64,000 bases of DNA from Micrococcales bacterium (GTDB lineage Bacteria; Actinomycetota; Actinomycetes; S36-B12; UBA10799), in NCBI GenBank assembly GCA_016719135.1, contig JADKAV010000001.1, forward strand, positions 277,944 through 341,943, given 5' to 3'. A program made the position numbers and the translations under genes. Numbering within the stretch: the first letter of the stretch is position 1; the number at the start of each line of letters is the position of its first letter. This document shows positions 18,859 through 33,006 of this stretch, one piece after another. The notes below the pieces were generated by a model. It was not told the DNA's origin. It did no database searches and saw only the letters and a program-made list of their open reading frames with translations.

Positions 18859-19920
18859 ATGGACCGAGCAGCCAGGATGCGAGCTGCCCTGACACAGGTG
18901 GCTCCTGGCACCGACCTGCGGGAGGGACTCGAACGGATTCTGCGGGGCCGAACCGGCGGACTCATCGTGCTGGGCAACGACGACGTGGTCGAACAGATCT
19001 CCGGGGGCGGCTTCCGGATGGACGTCGAATTCACCTCGACCGGACTGCGGGAACTGGCCAAAATGGACGGGGCGGTGATCCTGGACCGCAACGCCAGCCG
19101 GATTGTGCGCGCGGCAGTGCAACTGGTCCCCGACCCCAGTATTCCGACTCTGGAGACGGGCACCCGGCACCGGACCGCTGAACGTGCCGCGATCCAAACC
19201 GGCTTCCCCGTCATCAGTGTCAGCAAATCGATGGAGACGATCGCGCTGTATTACGACGGGCAGCGCAGAGTGCTCGAAGACTCGACCACGATCCTCGGGA
19301 AGGCCAACCAGGCACTGGCCACTCTTGAGCGTTACCGGCAGCGTCTGGACGAGGTGGGCTCGACCCTGTCGGCGCTGGAGGTGGAAGACCTCGTCACCGT
19401 GCGCGATGTGCTGTTGGTGACACAGAGGTTGGAGATGGTTCGGCGCATGTCCGCGGAGATCGACGCGTTCGTCGTGGAACTGGGCGTTGATGGTCGCCTC
19501 CTGGACCTGCAACTGCGGGAGGTGGTCAGCGGAGTGGGCGCCGATCAGGTCCTGCTCATGCGCGACTACTTGCCGGACGCCGACGACTACGCGACCACGA
19601 TCCGCGATCTCGACGCATCCGACGACGCATCCCTGATGGACCTCATCTCACTGGCCACCCGGATGGGTCTTGCCACCGATCTCGACGGCCTGGATCAACC
19701 TTTGAGCCCCCGGGGCTACCGGCTTCTGGGCCGGGTGCCGCGCCTACCCGAACCCGTGGTCGAACGGATGATCGACCACTTCGGTAGCTTGCAGAAACTG
19801 CTTGCCGCTTCCATCGACGACCTGCAGTCCGTGGACGGCGTGGGTGAGGCGCGAGCCCGCAACGTGCGCGATGCGCTGTCACGGCTGGCCGAGTCCTCGA
19901 TCCTGGATCGCTACCAGTAG
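18859..19920 (+). CDS. disA: Diadenylate cyclase / DNA integrity scanning protein DisA
   Basis: Makes c-di-AMP from two ATP and scans DNA for branched structures. The DAC domain has the catalytic DGAVILDRN (Asp-Gly-Ala) and the RHR motif in TRHRTAERAA; a helical linker and a C-terminal helix-hairpin-helix (ASIDDLQSVDGVGEARARNV) follow. 353 residues, complete. Start at ATG 18859 with a GAGGAG Shine-Dalgarno sequence. Branched DNA is both a RadA substrate and a signal that inhibits DisA, which fits co-transcription with radA. Confidence 0.96.
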   Translation: MDRAARMRAALTQVAPGTDLREGLERILRGRTGGLIVLGNDDVVEQISGGGFRMDVEFTSTGLRELAKMDGAVILDRNASRIVRAAVQLVPDPSIPTLETGTRHRTAERAAIQTGFPVISVSKSMETIALYYDGQRRVLEDSTTILGKANQALATLERYRQRLDEVGSTLSALEVEDLVTVRDVLLVTQRLEMVRRMSAEIDAFVVELGVDGRLLDLQLREVVSGVGADQVLLMRDYLPDADDYATTIRDLDASDDASLMDLISLATRMGLATDLDGLDQPLSPRGYRLLGRVPRLPEPVVERMIDHFGSLQKLLAASIDDLQSVDGVGEARARNVRDALSRLAESSILDRYQ

Positions 19921-19936
19921 CGCATTCCCGGCTCGA

Positions 19937-20560
19937 TCAGCTCAGGCTGAACGTGACACCTTCGCTCGTGACGTTCCCGTTCGTGGCCTCGACCTGATAG
20001 GCACCGGCCTGCGCAGGGGTCGCGTTCGCGCCACAGCCATTCGCGGTCACCGTGGTGTCCCAGGTGCCCTTCACCGCGAACGCTTCGCCGGCGGGGATCT
20101 CCTCCTCCTGCGACTCGCCTGGTTCGGTGCACGCATCCGAGGACCAGACATCGAAGCCGCCGGAAGTGACCGTGAAGTTGTTGGCGGCCGGGCCTACGTC
20201 GCGCACACAGGCCTGCGCTGCGGTGTTCGTGATCTTCATGACGAACTCGGCCGGCCCGCCCACGGGATAGCTCTGCTGAGCCGTTGTGACACTGACTGCG
20301 ATGTCGCTATCGGCGCAGGGAAGTCCGGATTCGGAGATCGATGGCGAGGCCGAACCGCTCGTCGTCGGGGTCGGCGACGCGCTGAGCGTCGGCAATGGGG
20401 AGGGACTGCTGGTCGCCGCGGTCGGAGCTGAAGAACCACCCGGCGAGATCAGCCACCACAACAGCGCCAGTACGACCAGCACACCGAGGATCACGATGAT
20501 TCGCCTGCGCCAGTAGACCTTGGCCGGTTCCGGACCCACCGGATTCAGCAACGAACTCAT
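19937..20560 (-). CDS. Membrane-anchored extracytoplasmic protein, unknown function
   Basis: 207 residues: a short basic cytoplasmic N-terminus (YWRRRI), one transmembrane segment (IVILGVLVVLALLWWLI), a Ser/Thr/Pro-rich linker of about 50 residues, and a C-terminal beta-rich domain with four cysteines probably forming disulfides (LPCADSD, ACVRDV, DACTEPG, NGCGAN). The domain resembles cell-surface Ig-like/DUF4232-type modules, but I do not recognise the family. It lies convergent to disA (16 bp) and divergent from mutY. Homologues beside disA/mutY in other actinobacteria would support a conserved role. Confidence 0.7.
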   Translation of the reverse strand: MSSLLNPVGPEPAKVYWRRRIIVILGVLVVLALLWWLISPGGSSAPTAATSSPSPLPTLSASPTPTTSGSASPSISESGLPCADSDIAVSVTTAQQSYPVGGPAEFVMKITNTAAQACVRDVGPAANNFTVTSGGFDVWSSDACTEPGESQEEEIPAGEAFAVKGTWDTTVTANGCGANATPAQAGAYQVEATNGNVTSEGVTFSLS

Positions 20561-20622
20561 GACAGCAACGGTAAGCAGGCCGCACATGCCCCGTTTGCCC
20601 GGGTCGGCCAAGCGGTCAGAAT

Positions 20623-21447
20623 ATGGTCATGGCGCTGCTGGATCGCATCGTGAGCGACTGGTTCGCCGAAAACCGCCGTGACCTCCCCTGGCGCGAGAGC
20701 GACCCCTGGGGTGTGTACGTCAGCGAGATCATGCTGCAACAGACCCCGGTCAGCCGGGTCCTCCCGGCATGGCACCAATGGCGCCAACGGTGGCCGACCC
20801 CGAGCGCCCTCGCCGACGACTCCGTGGGCGAGGCGATCCGCGCCTGGGGACGTCTTGGGTATCCCCGCCGGGCCAAGCGTCTGCATGAATCGGCAGTCAT
20901 TATGCGTGACCGCTTTGGCGGCGAGGTGCCTGCCGATGAGGCGGCGCTGCGCGAACTGCCGGGAGTGGGCGAGTACACAGCCGCAGCAGTCGCCGCCTTC
21001 GCGTACGGACGGGACAGCATCGTGGTGGACATCAACGTCCGGCGCTTCCTGGTGCGGATCAAAACCGGGCGCGACCCGGCACTGACCTATTCCGCGGCTG
21101 AGCGTGCGCTCGCGAAGGACGTCGTCGAGGCGCTGGACGTACCGTCACCCCTGTGGGCGGCCGCGTCGATGGAATTCGGTGCGTTGGTGTGCACCTCACG
21201 CAACCCTGCATGTGCTGTCTGCCCACTCGCGACCATGTGCGACTGGGTGCCCGGGGAGCGCATCACCCGCACTCAGGAGTACGAGGGCACCGACCGCCAG
21301 GCGCGCGGTGCCGTTCTCGAGGTGCTGCGGTCCGGACCCGCGGACACCTTCGACTGGCACGACCAGGACCAGCTCGAGCGCGCCCTCGCCGGACTGCTCA
21401 GCGACGGACTTATCGTTCGAACTGATCGTTGGAGCCTGCCGCAGTAA
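20623..21447 (+). CDS. mutY: A/G-specific adenine DNA glycosylase, short form
   Basis: Removes adenine mispaired with 8-oxoguanine. The N-terminus has VSEIMLQQTPV (catalytic Glu), the helix-hairpin-helix ELPGVGEYTAAAVAAFAY and catalytic Asp region VVDINVRR; the 4Fe-4S loop C-x6-C-x2-C-x5-C is intact (CTSRNPACAVCPLATMC). At 274 residues it lacks most of the C-terminal NUDIX-like domain that recognises 8-oxoG in E. coli MutY, as is common in actinobacteria. ATG 20623 or 20629 may be the start. The radA-disA-mutY-clpC order is conserved in mycobacteria. Confidence 0.93.
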   Translation: MVMALLDRIVSDWFAENRRDLPWRESDPWGVYVSEIMLQQTPVSRVLPAWHQWRQRWPTPSALADDSVGEAIRAWGRLGYPRRAKRLHESAVIMRDRFGGEVPADEAALRELPGVGEYTAAAVAAFAYGRDSIVVDINVRRFLVRIKTGRDPALTYSAAERALAKDVVEALDVPSPLWAAASMEFGALVCTSRNPACAVCPLATMCDWVPGERITRTQEYEGTDRQARGAVLEVLRSGPADTFDWHDQDQLERALAGLLSDGLIVRTDRWSLPQ

Positions 21448-22140
21448 TCAGCCCCTCGGGCTCTGCGTTGCGACCCCAGGGGGATGCCGGTCCCTCTTGC
21501 ACCGAAATAGTGGAGGGTCCACCTGCAGAAACGTCGGCTGGGCCGGGTTGTGGCGTGTGGCCGGGGCCGTCCCCGCTTTCGACTTGGTGGGTCAGGAGGG
21601 ACCTGGGCAGTCGAAGGCACCCGGCTCCTCGATGCCACGGGCACCGGGGATTCAGGGCGACGCACACCCCCGGGGAGGTAACGCGGCCCGGCCGATCGTG
21701 GCGCTCTGATTCGGGTGAGTCTCGGTGGCCTGGCGGCCAACTGCTGATGCGTGAAGGAAGGTCTCACCGCCTGCGCCAGGCAGGAGCAGGGCGCATCTGT
21801 GTGCTACAGGCGTTGGAGATCGGTACATGCGTTGGAGATCGGTACATGCGTTGGAGATCCGCGGGCCGCGCAACTCCAACGGCTGTGCGCTTATCCAACG
21901 GCTGTACACAACTCCAACGCCTGCGCTCGGGGCGGGAGCCGATCGCGGGCCGTAACGCTGCGGGTTCGCTTTCCGCAACGGCGGCATCCCCGCTCGGCGC
22001 AGCAGGCGTCAACCCGAACCCACTGCCAACTCCACCCACATCCGAAGGACCGCAACTCCCCGGTCCGACTCCCCGAGTGCCGAGAAACGGGGCACCGACG
22101 AATGCAGCCCCTGCGCCGTTACCACCGCCCACAGCCAGAC
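21448..22140. other. Long non-coding stretch between mutY and clpC
   Basis: About 690 bp between convergent genes. It holds repeat copy 1 (21807-21923). Open frames here have no recognisable domain and Gly/Pro/Arg-rich composition typical of random high-G+C frames; I call none of them genes. Confidence 0.6.
21807..21923 (+). repeat. 19-bp-phased GTTGGA/TCCAAC element, copy 1
   Basis: GTTGGA boxes start at 21812, 21831 and 21850; TCCAAC boxes start at 21875, 21894 and 21913. Spacing within each arm is exactly 19 bp, and 19 bp separate the two inner boxes. The core reads GATCCGCGGGCCGCGCAAC. The arms pair to a long imperfect hairpin. Confidence 0.9.
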
Positions 22141-22183
22141 ACACGAAAGGGGCCCGACCGTAACGGCCGGGCCCTTCTCGTGT
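22141..22183 (-). terminator. Terminator of clpC
   Basis: A near-perfect inverted repeat with arms ACACGAAAGGGGCCCG and CGGGCCCTTCTCGTGT ends 5 bp from the clpC stop codon. It is the strongest stem in the intergenic region and could also stop transcription from mutY. Confidence 0.75.
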
Positions 22184-22188
22184 CAGTG

Positions 22189-24684
<2,496 letters not shown>

Positions 24685-24825
24685 CCGTTGACTCCCATCA
24701 GACGGTGATTACTCACTCTAGCCTCGACTTACGACAACGACGAGCGCTCTTATGGGCTTCCCCGATTCGCCCTGGGTGAACGCGGGGCCGGACAGGGGTC
24801 TCCGGGACAGTCCCGAGCAACTGCC

Positions 24826-26898
24826 CTATTCCAGCGATGAGCCCAGCCGCAGGTCGTGGCACGCGAGCAGGAATTCCGAGGCCGACCACGCCTGATAAGC
24901 CTTACCCATGGGCCGGCCGGTCTCGCCGTGGGCCCACTCGTTGAACTCCCACTCGTCGAAGATCCCGTCCTGGTTCAGCTTGGCCAGTTTGACCAGTTCC
25001 TGGTAGGCGATGTGGCGGAATCCCAGCCGCTGGATGAACCGCACCCACTGGGCTCCGATGAACGGCCAGATGCCGCCGTTGTGGTAGTGGTGCGGGAGGT
25101 TCAGCAGGTTGACGGTGTAATAGGGCCGCCAGTCCGGGTCGCCGGAATGGACCACCGGGTACAGGTTCTTGACCGGCCACGGGTCGTTGATCCCCACCCC
25201 CCACATGAAGCGGAAGGCGATCCGGGCGCGGGCGACATCGAGCACGTTGAACAGCACAGCCAGGATGTTTCCGTACACGTCGCAGCGCCAGTTGAAGTCG
25301 AACGGCGTGACCTGCGCGAGCAGGTAGCGGGTGTCGCCGACACCGAGTTGCCGCTCGGTGAACATGGTGCCCGCGCCTTCGTCGCCTTTGGGACGGGTGG
25401 TCGGCCAGAAGCGGTCGAGCAGCACCGACTTGATCGTCTGCGACCAGCGCAAGTAGTCGGCGGCCCGATCGTTCTCACCGGCCAGTTCGAGCATGCGGCC
25501 GAACGCGACGTTGGCCCGGTACCACAGCACCTCGTCGACCAGGATGTTGTAGCTGCGGCCGAACAGATCAGTCCAGTCCCCGGCCTCCGGGATCTCGAGC
25601 AGGGCGTCGTTGTTGCTGTCGTGTGCGCTGAGCCAGTTCATCGCGGCCTGCAGACTGCGCAGGCGCTCGCGCAGGAAACCGACGTCACCGGAATTGCGCA
25701 CGTACTCGTACATGGCGATGACCGCCCACAGCCCGGAGTCGATCGAGCTGATCCCGCCAACGCCGGAGTAGTCCGGGATGCCGTCGTCGATACTCACGTT
25801 CGCGGGGATCTGTCCGTTCGGGCTCATATGCGTGAACAACGTCTCCAAGGTCCGGCGCGCGCACTCCCGGATCTCCGGGTCGTCCAGATGCATCGAGCCG
25901 ACCACCGCGATCGAGCCGTCGCGGGCCCAGACGCTGCGGTAGTTCGCATCGGTCCCGCTGACCGCGTTGTCCTCCAAGGAACAGGCCGAGAATCCCATCG
26001 GCGTGATGTTGCGCTTGAGCGCCTCGAGCGCCTTCGCGTACGCAGTCTCCAACAGCTCGATGTCTTCGTCCGTCAGTCCGTCGACGTGCTCCTCGTCGAA
26101 GATCCGGCGGATCGCAGGATCCATCCGCTCTGGAACTTCCTCATCGAAGTAGTCCGGAATCTCACCGACCACGCCGTAGTGCTGCAGCCCCTCCAGCACG
26201 CCGTCCGCGAAGTGTTCCTGCGCCTGGTAGGTCGGCAGCGCCAAGGTCCGGGCGAACAGTTCGGGTTGGGCGTTCTCCACGATGATCCCGCGCACGCCAG
26301 GGATCAGGAACATCGCCGAGTCGTTGCCGGTGTCACCGGCGACCACCACTTCCTCGGCCTTGATCCCGAGCTCATCGATCAGCCAGCGCAACGAGTTGCC
26401 CTTGTTGGCCATCTTCGGCAGCACGTCGAGGTCGCGGGCGCTGGAGTAGACGAGGTTGACGGTCACGCCCTCGGCATTGAGCAAGTCCTCGAGTTGTTGG
26501 ATCGCCTCGTCCTCGGCCCCCTCGAGGTACCAACTGGACTTGTACCGGTGCTGGAACTGCGGCGGCTGACGCACAGCGTTGGTGGCGGCCTGCACGATCG
26601 ACTCGATCGTCGTTTTGTCCCACCCCTCCTCCATGACCTCCGAGAACTCCTTGAGCATCGTCTTGGTCTTGAAGTCGTAGATCATCGTCCCTACCCCACA
26701 GATGGCGAAGTCGGGCTCGGGCAGGTCGGTGCTGGCGATGACCTTGACGGTGTCGTTCAGCAGTCGGCCGGTGGTGTAACACAACAGCGGGCGCTGGTCG
26801 TCGGGAAGCGACTCCCACACACGTCTGAACCGAAGGGTCGCGTCGGGTTTGCCGAGCATCGTGCCATCGAGGTCGGTGCAGAAAATCCGTACAGTCAT
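24826..26898 (-). CDS. Fusion of sucrose-phosphatase-like HAD domain and (alpha/alpha)6 glycosidase
   Basis: 690 residues in two domains. Residues 1 to about 250 are a HAD-IIB phosphatase: DLDGTMLG, the Thr motif CYTTGR, the lysine in NKGNSLRWLID and AGDTGNDSAMF, as in sucrose- or mannosylfructose-phosphate phosphatases. The C-terminal 400 residues form an (alpha/alpha)6-barrel glycosidase resembling GH100 invertases or debranching-enzyme catalytic domains (SVWARDGS, DSGLWAVIAMYEY, HHYHNGGIWPFIGAQW, KAYQAWSASEFLLA). One protein could therefore both release a disaccharide from its phosphate and hydrolyse it. Downstream of the glycosyltransferase gene on the same strand (75 bp). The exact sugar is not determinable. 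Confidence 0.8.
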   Translation of the reverse strand: MTVRIFCTDLDGTMLGKPDATLRFRRVWESLPDDQRPLLCYTTGRLLNDTVKVIASTDLPEPDFAICGVGTMIYDFKTKTMLKEFSEVMEEGWDKTTIESIVQAATNAVRQPPQFQHRYKSSWYLEGAEDEAIQQLEDLLNAEGVTVNLVYSSARDLDVLPKMANKGNSLRWLIDELGIKAEEVVVAGDTGNDSAMFLIPGVRGIIVENAQPELFARTLALPTYQAQEHFADGVLEGLQHYGVVGEIPDYFDEEVPERMDPAIRRIFDEEHVDGLTDEDIELLETAYAKALEALKRNITPMGFSACSLEDNAVSGTDANYRSVWARDGSIAVVGSMHLDDPEIRECARRTLETLFTHMSPNGQIPANVSIDDGIPDYSGVGGISSIDSGLWAVIAMYEYVRNSGDVGFLRERLRSLQAAMNWLSAHDSNNDALLEIPEAGDWTDLFGRSYNILVDEVLWYRANVAFGRMLELAGENDRAADYLRWSQTIKSVLLDRFWPTTRPKGDEGAGTMFTERQLGVGDTRYLLAQVTPFDFNWRCDVYGNILAVLFNVLDVARARIAFRFMWGVGINDPWPVKNLYPVVHSGDPDWRPYYTVNLLNLPHHYHNGGIWPFIGAQWVRFIQRLGFRHIAYQELVKLAKLNQDGIFDEWEFNEWAHGETGRPMGKAYQAWSASEFLLACHDLRLGSSLE

Positions 26899-26973
26899 GC
26901 GCGCCCTTTCGCTCCATCCCCCGGCACGCACACTAGTCCGCGCCCGGGTCCTGTCGCCGAGTTGCCGACCGGC

Positions 26974-28284
26974 CTACGAGACGAACGAGTCCGTCAACTG
27001 GAAGCTCGGCGTACCGCGCGATTCCACGGCGCTGATCAGTTGCTGCGCGATCCCGGTCCACGTGAACAACGCGCGCACGCGGTTCGCTCCTTCGCGGTGC
27101 AGACGCTCGCGCAACTTCGGATACTTCAATGCCTGCAGTAGAGCGATGCCGAATTCCTCGCGGTCGGTGGTGTCGGCGTACAGCGCTTGTGCCCCGAAGT
27201 AGACCGCTCGCCACAACCCACCGTGGGTGGTCATCACGGTCGGCGCTCCGCAGGCCATCGCCTCCACAGCAGTCATCCCGAACGGCTCGTAACGGCTGGA
27301 CAACGCGAAGACATCGGCCGCGCGGTAGAAGTCGGCCATCTCGTCATCCTCGAGTGAAGCGGTCAGCTCGACGCGGTCCTCGAGACCGTACCCGCGGATC
27401 TTCTCGACGATCTCGTCGAGGATGTCATGGTCGCCGTGGTCGGAGGTCTCCGCACCACACGCGATCCGCAGTCTCGCCTCGGGGATGCGCTCGGCCACGA
27501 CGCTGAAGGCGTCCACCAGCAGGTCGAACCCTTTGTTGCGCGCCAACCGGCCGATCGAGGCGATCACCAGGCCCTCGTACCCCAGCGTTTCGCGGATGCT
27601 CTGACGCGTGGCGCCGCTGACGGGGAAGAACCGGTTGTCGTCGTAGCCCGGGGGGATCATCGTGATCCGCTTGGCGGGAACGTCGTAGTGCTCCTTGAGC
27701 AGGTCGACCTGCGGCGGCGACGTGGCGATGACCATGTCGCATTCGCGATACAGCGTCTCCTCGTGGTGGATGCGCCTGCTGAAGTTGTACTGCTTCTCCA
27801 TCTCCTCGGCGCTCTTGTCGGAGTCCTGCTCCATCTGGTGTTTCTTCCAATACCCCAAGGAGTGCGGGGTGTGGATGTGCGGCACGTCGAGAACGTTCGC
27901 AAGGTGCTGTCCGGCGAGGCCTGCGTCCCAGTAGTGGCTGTTGATGAACTCGTAATCGAGCCCTTTGTTCTTGATGAAGCGCAGGGCGTTCTCGCCCCAT
28001 TCCGGGAGTTTCTTGTAGAGGTATTCCTTCGGGATGAACTCCGGGCCGCCGCAGTTCATGCGGATGATGCGCACGTCCTCGTCGACGACCTCGATCTGGC
28101 GCTGCTTCTCGAAACGACGCGTCCAGATGTCCACCCGGTAGCCGAGTTGGGCCAGTTTGCGCGACAGCTCAAGGACGAAGACCACCTGGCCGCCGGTGTC
28201 AGGAGCCCCCAGCGGGGGTTCGGCTGCCACGTATCCGTGGGTAGAGATCATGGCTATCCGTTGCTTGCGGCGCCGGGGGGCCAA
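26974..28284 (-). CDS. Sucrose-phosphate-synthase-like GT4 glycosyltransferase
   Basis: 436-residue GT-B enzyme. The N-terminus has the family signature ISTHGYVAAEPPLGAPDTGG, then INSHYWDAGLAG and HTPHSLGYWKKHQME; the C-terminal domain has IGRLARNKGFDLLVDAF and the EX7E motif EPFGMTAVEAMACG. It belongs with sucrose-phosphate synthase and mannosylfructose-phosphate synthase (MfpsA), which join NDP-glucose or GDP-mannose to fructose-6-phosphate. The phosphatase-containing fusion downstream supplies the matching second step. The start is TTG at 28284, supported by GAGGTGA upstream. Confidence 0.85.
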   Translation of the reverse strand: MAPRRRKQRIAMISTHGYVAAEPPLGAPDTGGQVVFVLELSRKLAQLGYRVDIWTRRFEKQRQIEVVDEDVRIIRMNCGGPEFIPKEYLYKKLPEWGENALRFIKNKGLDYEFINSHYWDAGLAGQHLANVLDVPHIHTPHSLGYWKKHQMEQDSDKSAEEMEKQYNFSRRIHHEETLYRECDMVIATSPPQVDLLKEHYDVPAKRITMIPPGYDDNRFFPVSGATRQSIRETLGYEGLVIASIGRLARNKGFDLLVDAFSVVAERIPEARLRIACGAETSDHGDHDILDEIVEKIRGYGLEDRVELTASLEDDEMADFYRAADVFALSSRYEPFGMTAVEAMACGAPTVMTTHGGLWRAVYFGAQALYADTTDREEFGIALLQALKYPKLRERLHREGANRVRALFTWTGIAQQLISAVESRGTPSFQLTDSFVS

Positions 28285-28529
28285 AACAAATCACCTCGAT
28301 GAATCGGCGGAAGGCTACGGCCGATATTACCCGGCGGCCGTGGATTCATACACCGGTTCGGACAATGTGACCGGCGCAGAGGTTGTCCGACAGCGGGGCC
28401 CGATTCACGCGCTGCACTGACAGCTACTCACACCCGCAGTCCAACGTCGGATCTGCTCGGCTGGCCCCAGCCTCCTTTCGAGTACACGCTGCGGAAAGGC
28501 ATCGCCGAGGCCCGGCTCGCTGGCAGCAC

Positions 28530-28554
28530 TTGACCGCCCTGCGCGGACTACAAT
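28530..28554 (+). promoter_or_regulatory. Promoter of the GH63 gene, leaderless
   Basis: TACAAT (28549-28554), a near-consensus -10, ends 7 nt before ATG 28562, implying a leaderless mRNA. TTGACC at 28530 looks like a -35 but the spacer is only 13 bp. The remaining divergent intergenic DNA (28285-28529) shows nothing else convincing. Confidence 0.5.
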
Positions 28555-28561
28555 CCGCGGG

Positions 28562-31204
<2,643 letters not shown>

Positions 31205-31702
31205 GTCGCCGGGGGTGGCCGCAAGATGTTCCTTCGGATTACAGGAGGAAGTCGGTGTTGGGTCAGTCCGGAGCCGATGTCTTCGGTATCCGGCGGGTCG
31301 TTTCCCAACGTGCGGAACCCGCCCGGGCTGGTACCTCGAGCCGAGGCCCGTAGGTTAACCCGACTACCCCACTGCATCCAAAGCAAGCCTTCTGGTGAAA
31401 ATTCGACCAGTGGCTGGTCGAATTTTCACCGAAAGGCAGTTCGGGCCCACTGCGTGCAGGCGGCCGAAGCCGAGTATCAACTCGCCAAGACAGCCCCCGC
31501 TCACTCCCCCAGAAATCCGAAGCGCCATCAAGACGGCGGTCTGCGCGGCCAGATCGCGTGGAAATACCGTTCGAAAGGGTTGAACCAGGCCAAAGCGCCT
31601 ACATCTGACGGCAGAACCCTCGCCGGAGGACGTCGATGAGCCCCTTTGTAGGCGGCCCCTGGAGCAGTCGCACGTTGTCCTCCGGTGTTCCGGCGCCACT
31701 TC
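31205..31702. other. Non-coding stretch with a perfect palindrome
   Basis: About 500 bp between the convergent GH63 and crcB genes. Apart from the palindrome at 31394-31430 I see no gene: overlapping frames on both strands lack domains, and no tRNA or riboswitch fold was recognised. Confidence 0.5.
31394..31430. repeat. Palindromic repeat family 2, copy A
   Basis: GGTGAAAATTCGACCA, a 5-nt loop (GTGGC) and TGGTCGAATTTTCACC: a perfect 16-bp inverted repeat. A diverged copy with the same CGGTGAAAA and TCACCGAAAG ends occurs at 49911-49959. Confidence 0.8.
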
Positions 31703-32065
31703 CTACCCCAAAAAGCCGGCGCCCAGGTACCACCCGGCGAAAGCGGCCAGCAGACCCACGGCCATGCTTGCCCCGACGTTGAGCAGGGCGATCGACCCCG
31801 ACCCCTGCTCGCCGAGACGCACCGATTCGAACCCGAACGTGCTGAACGTCGTGAAACCACCGCAGAAACCCGTGCCCAGCAGCGCCACGAGCTCGTGGGA
31901 AGACGCAGCCCCGAGCAGCAGTCCGAGCGCCAAAGATCCGAGCACGTTGATCACGAAGGTCCCCCACGGGAACACGCTGTCGTGGCGGGACTGGACGAAC
32001 CTGTCCAGCAGCCAGCGACACGGCGCACCCAGGGCCGCCCCGAGCATCACCAGAGCCAACGTCAA
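31703..32065 (-). CDS. crcB: Fluoride channel CrcB/Fluc, second subunit
   Basis: 120-residue, four-helix membrane protein of the fluoride exporter family. Signature residues are FGTFVINVLGS-like PWGTFVINVLGSLALG and the Phe-rich GFCGGFTTFSTFGFE on helix 3. The start is probably a TTG at 32065 overlapping the DUF190 stop (TTGA); a GTG-ATG pair lies at 32050/32047. Dual CrcB genes encode a heterodimeric antiparallel channel. Confidence 0.88.
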   Translation of the reverse strand: MTLALVMLGAALGAPCRWLLDRFVQSRHDSVFPWGTFVINVLGSLALGLLLGAASSHELVALLGTGFCGGFTTFSTFGFESVRLGEQGSGSIALLNVGASMAVGLLAAFAGWYLGAGFLG

Positions 32066-32403
32066 GGCGTGGCCTGTCCGGCGTACTTGATCACCCGCAC
32101 AGGGTCCAGGATCACCAGACCCTGGGTGATCAACTCGTCGAGTTCCGGCAGGAACGCCTCGATCCGCTGCTCGGTGTCCACGATCACGATCGCGACCGGC
32201 AGATCCTCCGACAGGCTCAGCAGACGCGTCGTATGCACTCGCGAGGACGCACCGAATCCCTCGATCCCGCGCATGACACTGGCTCCGGCCAGACCCGCCG
32301 CGTGCGCCCGGTGCACCACCTCGGTGTACACCGGGCGGTGATGCCACTGATCGCTCTCCCCCACGAAAATGGTCAGCCGCATGGCCGGACCCTGAAGTTT
32401 CAT
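32062..32403 (-). CDS. DUF190 family protein
   Basis: 113-residue PII-like protein with the family segments LTIFVGESDQWHHRPVYTEV, AGLAGASVMRGIEGFGASS and LPVAIVIVDTEQRIEAFLP. DUF190 proteins are commonly encoded with CrcB and are presumed to regulate or accompany fluoride export; function is not proven. It overlaps both crcB genes by 4 bp, so all three are translationally coupled. Confidence 0.88.
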   Translation of the reverse strand: MKLQGPAMRLTIFVGESDQWHHRPVYTEVVHRAHAAGLAGASVMRGIEGFGASSRVHTTRLLSLSEDLPVAIVIVDTEQRIEAFLPELDELITQGLVILDPVRVIKYAGQATP

Positions 32404-32867
32404 ATGTGCTCCTGTCTGGTCAGTGCCCGTGCCAGCCGGATTCCCGACCAGGCGGCCGCCAGTCCCACGGCGACACTGGTGAACAAGTAGGTCAACGCGA
32501 TCGGCACCTGCCCGTCCTGGACGAGTGCACGGGCCTCGGAGGTGTACGCAGAGAAGGTGGTGAAGCCGCCCAGCACACCGACGGCCAGGAAGGGACGCAG
32601 ATATCGGTTAGGTGGCCAGACGTCGAGCAGGTAGATCATCAGGGCACCGAGCAGGAAACAGCCGACGACGTTCTCCAGGAACGTCGACCACGGGAACAGG
32701 TAGTCCGGCGTCGCCTGGCTCAACGAGTAGCGGGCGGCACCCCCGATCGCCCCGCCGGCTGCGATGGCCAGCAACAGGTCCCAGGTCCGCTCGGCAGCAA
32801 CGGGTGTCGCCACGTCGAACGGCGAGACCTCCGGGTCGACCGGCAGGTCCGGATCACGGTCGTTCAC
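32400..32867 (-). CDS. crcB: Fluoride channel CrcB/Fluc, first subunit
   Basis: 155 residues with a charged N-terminal extension of about 30 residues and four membrane segments. Motifs GGAIGGAARYSL, PWSTFLENVVGCF and GVLGGFTTFSAYTSEA are diagnostic. First gene of the crcB-DUF190-crcB operon. I examined the 140 bp upstream for a fluoride (crcB) riboswitch and found only a short GAGGC/GCCTC stem, not the conserved pseudoknot. Confidence 0.9.
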   Translation of the reverse strand: MNDRDPDLPVDPEVSPFDVATPVAAERTWDLLLAIAAGGAIGGAARYSLSQATPDYLFPWSTFLENVVGCFLLGALMIYLLDVWPPNRYLRPFLAVGVLGGFTTFSAYTSEARALVQDGQVPIALTYLFTSVAVGLAAAWSGIRLARALTRQEHI

Positions 32868-32971
32868 TGGCCCCTCCCTGTCCCCCGAGGCTAGTGCCTC
32901 GAAAAGGCCTACGCGGCACGTTCCTTACCTGGCGGAGACCGGATCGTGACGCTGTTCACCCGGAGCCGGTG

Positions 32972-33000
32972 TTGATTACCTGGACGAGTCGGGTGACACT
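32972..33000 (+). promoter_or_regulatory. Promoter of the L,D-transpeptidase gene
   Basis: TTGATT (32972-32977), a 17-bp spacer and GACACT (32995-33000) form a sigma-70-like promoter whose -10 ends 6 nt before GTG 33007, again predicting a leaderless transcript. Confidence 0.5.
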
Positions 33001-33006
33001 GGAACA

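Noticed and set aside
21807..21923. CRISPR or other guide-RNA array (also considered for the other phased copies)
   Set aside because: The 13-nt stretches between boxes are similar from copy to copy rather than unique, the array has only three units per arm, the arms are mirror-related, and no cas or similar gene is nearby.
21429..22163. Open frame of 244 codons between mutY and clpC
   Set aside because: Composition is random-like, it runs through the phased repeat, and it has no domain or start signal.
31226..31639. Possible gene in the GH63-crcB gap
   Set aside because: The frame crosses the perfect palindrome, has no recognisable domain, and lacks a convincing start.
32868..33006. Fluoride (crcB) riboswitch upstream of the crcB operon
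   Set aside because: The leader contains only a short GAGGC/GCCTC stem and lacks the conserved pseudoknot sequences.
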